This document shows positions 61,393 to 64,000 of a stretch of DNA of 64,000 nt, piece by piece. The DNA comes from Akkermansia muciniphila (lineage in GTDB: Bacteria; Verrucomicrobiota; Verrucomicrobiia; Verrucomicrobiales; Akkermansiaceae), in NCBI GenBank assembly GCA_945874895.1, contig CAMCIC010000003.1:62001-126000 (forward strand). The letters run 5' to 3'. Position numbers and translations under genes: made by a program. Within the stretch, counting starts at the first letter, position 1. Each line of letters starts with the position of its first letter. Under the pieces are notes generated by a model that worked only from the letters and a program-made list of their open reading frames with translations, did no database searches and had not been told where the DNA came from.

Positions 61393-62018
61393 GCCGCAGG
61401 CTTTGGACTGCGGTGAGATATCACCGCTTTGCGAAGGGCGCGGTGACGATCCGCGAAGGTAAGGCATCCTTTTCGCCATGTATATCCGCAAACGAAAAGC
61501 TGCGATGGCTCGCAGCAGTCCAAAGCGGCTTGCAGCCGCGATAAAGATCAGCCGCAGGCTTTGGACTGCGGTGAGATATCACCGCTTTGCGAAGGGCGTG
61601 GCGACGATCCGCGAAGGTAAGGCATCCTTTTCGCGATGTATATCCGCAAACGAAAAGCTGCGATGACTCGCAGCAGTCCAAAGCGGCTTGCAGCCGCGAT
61701 AAAGATCAGCCGCAGGCTTTGGACTGCGGTGAGATATCACCGCTTTGCGAAGGGCATGGCGACGATCAGGGAAGGTAAGGCATCCTTTTCGCCATGTATA
61801 TCCGCAAACGAAAAGCTGCGATGGCTCGCAGCAGTCCAAAGCGGCTTGCAGACGCGATAAAGATCAGCCGCAGGCTTTGGACTGCGGTGAGATATCACCG
61901 CTTTGCGAGGGGCGTGGCGACGATCAGCGAAGGTAAGGCATCCTTTTTCGCCACCTATATCCGCAAACGAAAAGCTGCGATGGCTCGCAGCAGTCCAAAG
62001 CGGCTTGCAGCCGCGATC
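61393..62018. repeat. Tandem array of four 158-bp repeat units with internal hairpins
   Basis: Units start at 61393, 61551, 61709 and 61867, each exactly 158 bp apart; the last ends near 62018 and has one extra T. Each holds the perfect hairpin GCGGTGA-GATA-TCACCGC and a 12-bp inverted pair GCTTTGGACTGC / GCAGTCCAAAGC about 115 bp apart (61400-61411 and 61515-61526 in unit 1). The period is not a multiple of three, so the open frames through it are not genes. The array fills the space between the convergent obgE and iscU-like genes. No spacers, so not CRISPR. Confidence 0.9.
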
Positions 62019-62029
62019 CTGCCTTGACT

Positions 62030-62503
62030 TCAACTCGGTGGCAGGAAGTTGATTTTCACCTTGCCGGCTGGTTGTTTCATTTCATCCGAGAGCGTCGGAA
62101 CGGCGCTTTTGGTTTCAACGGCTCCTCCGTCCAATGCATGGCGCAGGGCTCCTTCCACAAGTTGACCGCAGTGAATTTTCATCGGGGGTATGGCTCCGAG
62201 ATCGCCGCTGAGTTCTTGGGCCGATAGCGCGCGGGCCTGTTCAATGGTCTTGCCTTTCAGAAGTTCAGTGGCCATGGACGCTACGGCGATGGCCGTCTGG
62301 CAGCCGAAGCTTTGGAAGGTGGCGCGATCGATGACTTTTTTGCCGTCCTTTTCAGTGAACTTCAACCACATGCGCAACATGTCTCCACAGTCGGGCGAGC
62401 CTACCGTGCCCACACTGTCGGCATCGGTCATTTCCCCTTGGTTTTGAGGTTGCCCTAGAGCTTTGCGGACGTTTTCTTCGAAATCACTCACAACGAGATT
62501 CAT
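62030..62503 (-). CDS. IscU/NifU-like Fe-S cluster scaffold protein
   Basis: 157 residues from the ATG at 62503; the frame is open to 62803 but that part is antisense to the next gene. The three scaffold cysteines are in 'GSPDCGDMLRMWL', 'SFGCQTAIAVASM' and 'MKIHCGQLVEGAL', with the usual Asp before the second region. It assembles Fe-S clusters for transfer to apoproteins. No iscS or hscAB is adjacent. It is divergent from the FAD oxidoreductase, with 76 bp between the starts. Confidence 0.92.
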   Translation of the reverse strand: MNLVVSDFEENVRKALGQPQNQGEMTDADSVGTVGSPDCGDMLRMWLKFTEKDGKKVIDRATFQSFGCQTAIAVASMATELLKGKTIEQARALSAQELSGDLGAIPPMKIHCGQLVEGALRHALDGGAVETKSAVPTLSDEMKQPAGKVKINFLPPS

Positions 62504-62579
62504 AGCGCGTGCTTCAAAAAACGCAAGGCGCGAACATCTTGTGATTTGACCCAGGCAAGGGATTGGCGCAGTATGACGC

Positions 62580-64000
62580 ATGGATTCCACATCTGCCACC
62601 GCGTTCGCGGAAAACATCGTTCCCGCCCGCTTTTCTTTTGTCGAGCCAGTCAGCGAACTGGGTAGACAATTGGTGGCTTTGCTGGATGGCAACAAGGTTT
62701 GTGATGTGCAGGAGATCTGCGAGACCCATGCCACTGACAAATGGTATGCGAAAGCCCAACCGGATGTGGTGGTGTTTGCGGAATCGACCGAGGACGTGGC
62801 CAAGTTGATGGCATACGCTCATGAGCATCGCATACCCGTCACCACGCGTGGGGCGGGGCATGGATATGTCGGTGGTTGCGTGCCGAATTGTGGTGGCATC
62901 GTGCTGTCCCTGATTCGCATGAACCGCATTGTGGAAATCCACCCAGAGGATGGCGTGGCGGTAGTGGAACCGGGAGTCATCACAGCGCATTTGCAGGAAG
63001 CGGCACGGCAGATTGGTTGGGACTATCCGCCTGATCCCGCGTCGCTCAAAGACTGTTCCCTAGGCGGCAACATTGCTACGAATGCCGGCGGCCCACGTTG
63101 TTTGAAATACGGGGTAACGCGAAACTACGTGTTAGGTCTGGAGGTGGTTTTGTCAAACGGGAGGGTCGTGAAATGCGGTGGGCGTGTGCATAAAAACAAA
63201 ACGGGGTTTGATCTGGTCGGGCTGTTTACCGGATCAGAGGGGATGCTGGGTGTAGTGACTCAGGCGACCTTACGCCTCATTCCTAAGCCGCGCGCGCGGG
63301 CCATGCTGGCGGCGATTTTCCCAGAGTTCGAACAAGCAGCGGCCACAGTGCAAGAAATTTTCCGCCAAGGTCATTTGCCATCGGCTTTGGAGATTACCGA
63401 TTCTTTTACATTGGCTGCAGCGAGAAAGCGTCTGGGCGATGAATTGCTGCCACCAGGGCAGGCTCACTTGTTGGTTGAGACCGATGGCTCGCCGGCAGCG
63501 GTGCAAATGGAGATCGATGATTTGAAGCGATTGTTAGAACGCATGGGAGCAACGCACATGGTGCCCGCCATGGACGAAGCATCGTGCGAACATTTCTGGA
63601 AAATTCGTCGCGAGTTTTCCTATTCCCTGCGCGATACAGGGTTGACGAAATTGAACGAAGACATCGTTGTCCCCCGTTCCAAGTTGGTCGAGCTGGTCCG
63701 CTTCGCCCGAACCTTACAGGAGCGCACCGGTATCGCTGTGGCTTGTTTTGGTCATGCTGGAGATGGCAATATTCACACCAACCTCATGGTGGCCGATTAT
63801 CACCTACCGCATAACCGTAAGCTGGGGGACGAGGCTTTGGATCTTCTCTTCACCTGGGTGCTGGAGAATGGCGGCGCGATCACCGGTGAACATGGCATCG
63901 GCCTGGCGAAAAAACCTTGGATCCATCAGGCACTGGGAGAGACATCCCTCTCGCTGCAGCGTGCCTTGAAGCGCGCGACTGATCCACATGGGATTCTGAA
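62580..64000 (+). CDS. FAD-binding oxidoreductase (GlcD/D-lactate dehydrogenase type), 3' end outside window
   Basis: The frame from the ATG at 62580 is open to the window edge (473 codons so far). It has a PCMH-type FAD domain ('GYVGGCVPNCGG', 'PPDPASLKDCSLGGNIATNA', 'FDLVGLFTGSEGMLGVVT'). The FAD-oxidase C-terminal domain follows, with 'ACFGHAGDGNIHTNLM' and 'ITGEHGIGLAKKPW'. These are the features of glycolate oxidase subunit GlcD and D-lactate or D-2-hydroxyglutarate dehydrogenases; the substrate cannot be settled. About 20-30 residues probably lie beyond the edge. Confidence 0.9.
   Translation, partial: MDSTSATAFAENIVPARFSFVEPVSELGRQLVALLDGNKVCDVQEICETHATDKWYAKAQPDVVVFAESTEDVAKLMAYAHEHRIPVTTRGAGHGYVGGCVPNCGGIVLSLIRMNRIVEIHPEDGVAVVEPGVITAHLQEAARQIGWDYPPDPASLKDCSLGGNIATNAGGPRCLKYGVTRNYVLGLEVVLSNGRVVKCGGRVHKNKTGFDLVGLFTGSEGMLGVVTQATLRLIPKPRARAMLAAIFPEFEQAAATVQEIFRQGHLPSALEITDSFTLAAARKRLGDELLPPGQAHLLVETDGSPAAVQMEIDDLKRLLERMGATHMVPAMDEASCEHFWKIRREFSYSLRDTGLTKLNEDIVVPRSKLVELVRFARTLQERTGIAVACFGHAGDGNIHTNLMVADYHLPHNRKLGDEALDLLFTWVLENGGAITGEHGIGLAKKPWIHQALGETSLSLQRALKRATDPHGIL

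Noticed and set aside
61393-62018. Repeat array considered as CRISPR, and its open frames as genes (for example 61421-61681 and 61737-62033 on the minus strand)
   Set aside because: Units are contiguous 158-mers without unique spacers and no cas genes are near. The frames exist only because the repeat lacks stops, and they shift between units.
62573-62808. Short forward frame starting at 62563 or the ATG at 62573
   Set aside because: Out of frame with the FAD oxidoreductase, whose frame from 62580 shows complete PCMH and C-terminal motifs to the window edge.

Overview
The window looks like the chromosome of a Verrucomicrobia (PVC group) bacterium. This rests on sulfatases with signal peptides, an SHD1-domain protein, a 3-keto-disaccharide hydrolase (DUF1080) protein, ThuA and Gfo/Idh sugar genes, a long-form IspH, LPS genes, and many starts without a clear Shine-Dalgarno. 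The phylum call is inference from family content; no rRNA is present.

Layout. 1-1.6 kb: end of an alpha-E gene and a transglutaminase. 1.74-2.01 kb: tRNA-Pro, a terminator, and a 114-bp repeat ending in a copy of the tRNA 3' end. 2.0-21.15 kb: an accessory region closed by a second, about 92% identical copy of that repeat. It holds (i) a forward set of a WYL regulator, a DUF2779 two-nuclease protein, a stand-alone DnaB-like ATPase and a small repeat protein, and (ii) a reverse operon encoding a type I restriction-modification system (hsdM, hsdS, hsdR). Within that operon lie a Fic protein, a DUF262/HNH protein, a NucS-like nuclease, a HEPN-like protein, an unknown protein and a YgjP-type metalloprotease. 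No integrase or transposase was recognised.

21.2-43.8 kb is mostly housekeeping and catabolism: argDF, DJ-1, hflKC, tRNA-Leu, ispH, a HAD phosphatase, two sulfatases, an SHD1-hydrolase, prmA, rpmB, a five-gene sugar operon (ThuA, Ldh2, gluconokinase, TIM-barrel isomerase, Gfo/Idh), gpmI, trmL, a DUF255 protein and a DUF971 protein. 44.0-52.7 kb is a cell-surface polysaccharide/LPS cluster: FkbM methyltransferase, GT4, GT25, pyruvyltransferase-like, DxD glycosyltransferase-like, and a lipid A acyltransferase fused to a truncated GT9-like domain. It ends in a tandem pair of QueC-like PP-loop proteins. 52.8-64 kb: tRNA-Arg, cimA, DUF1080, L,D-transpeptidase, HAD, NlpC/P60, rdgB, thioredoxin, AlgH, a wHTH protein, obgE, a 158-bp x4 tandem repeat, an IscU/NifU-like scaffold and the start of a GlcD-type FAD oxidoreductase cut by the window edge.

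The best candidates for something undescribed are the WYL/DUF2779/DnaB-like/repeat-protein module (2.9-6.9 kb), the crowded restriction operon with a Fic gene and candidate operator between hsdM and hsdS, and the tandem PP-loop pair at the edge of the LPS cluster.
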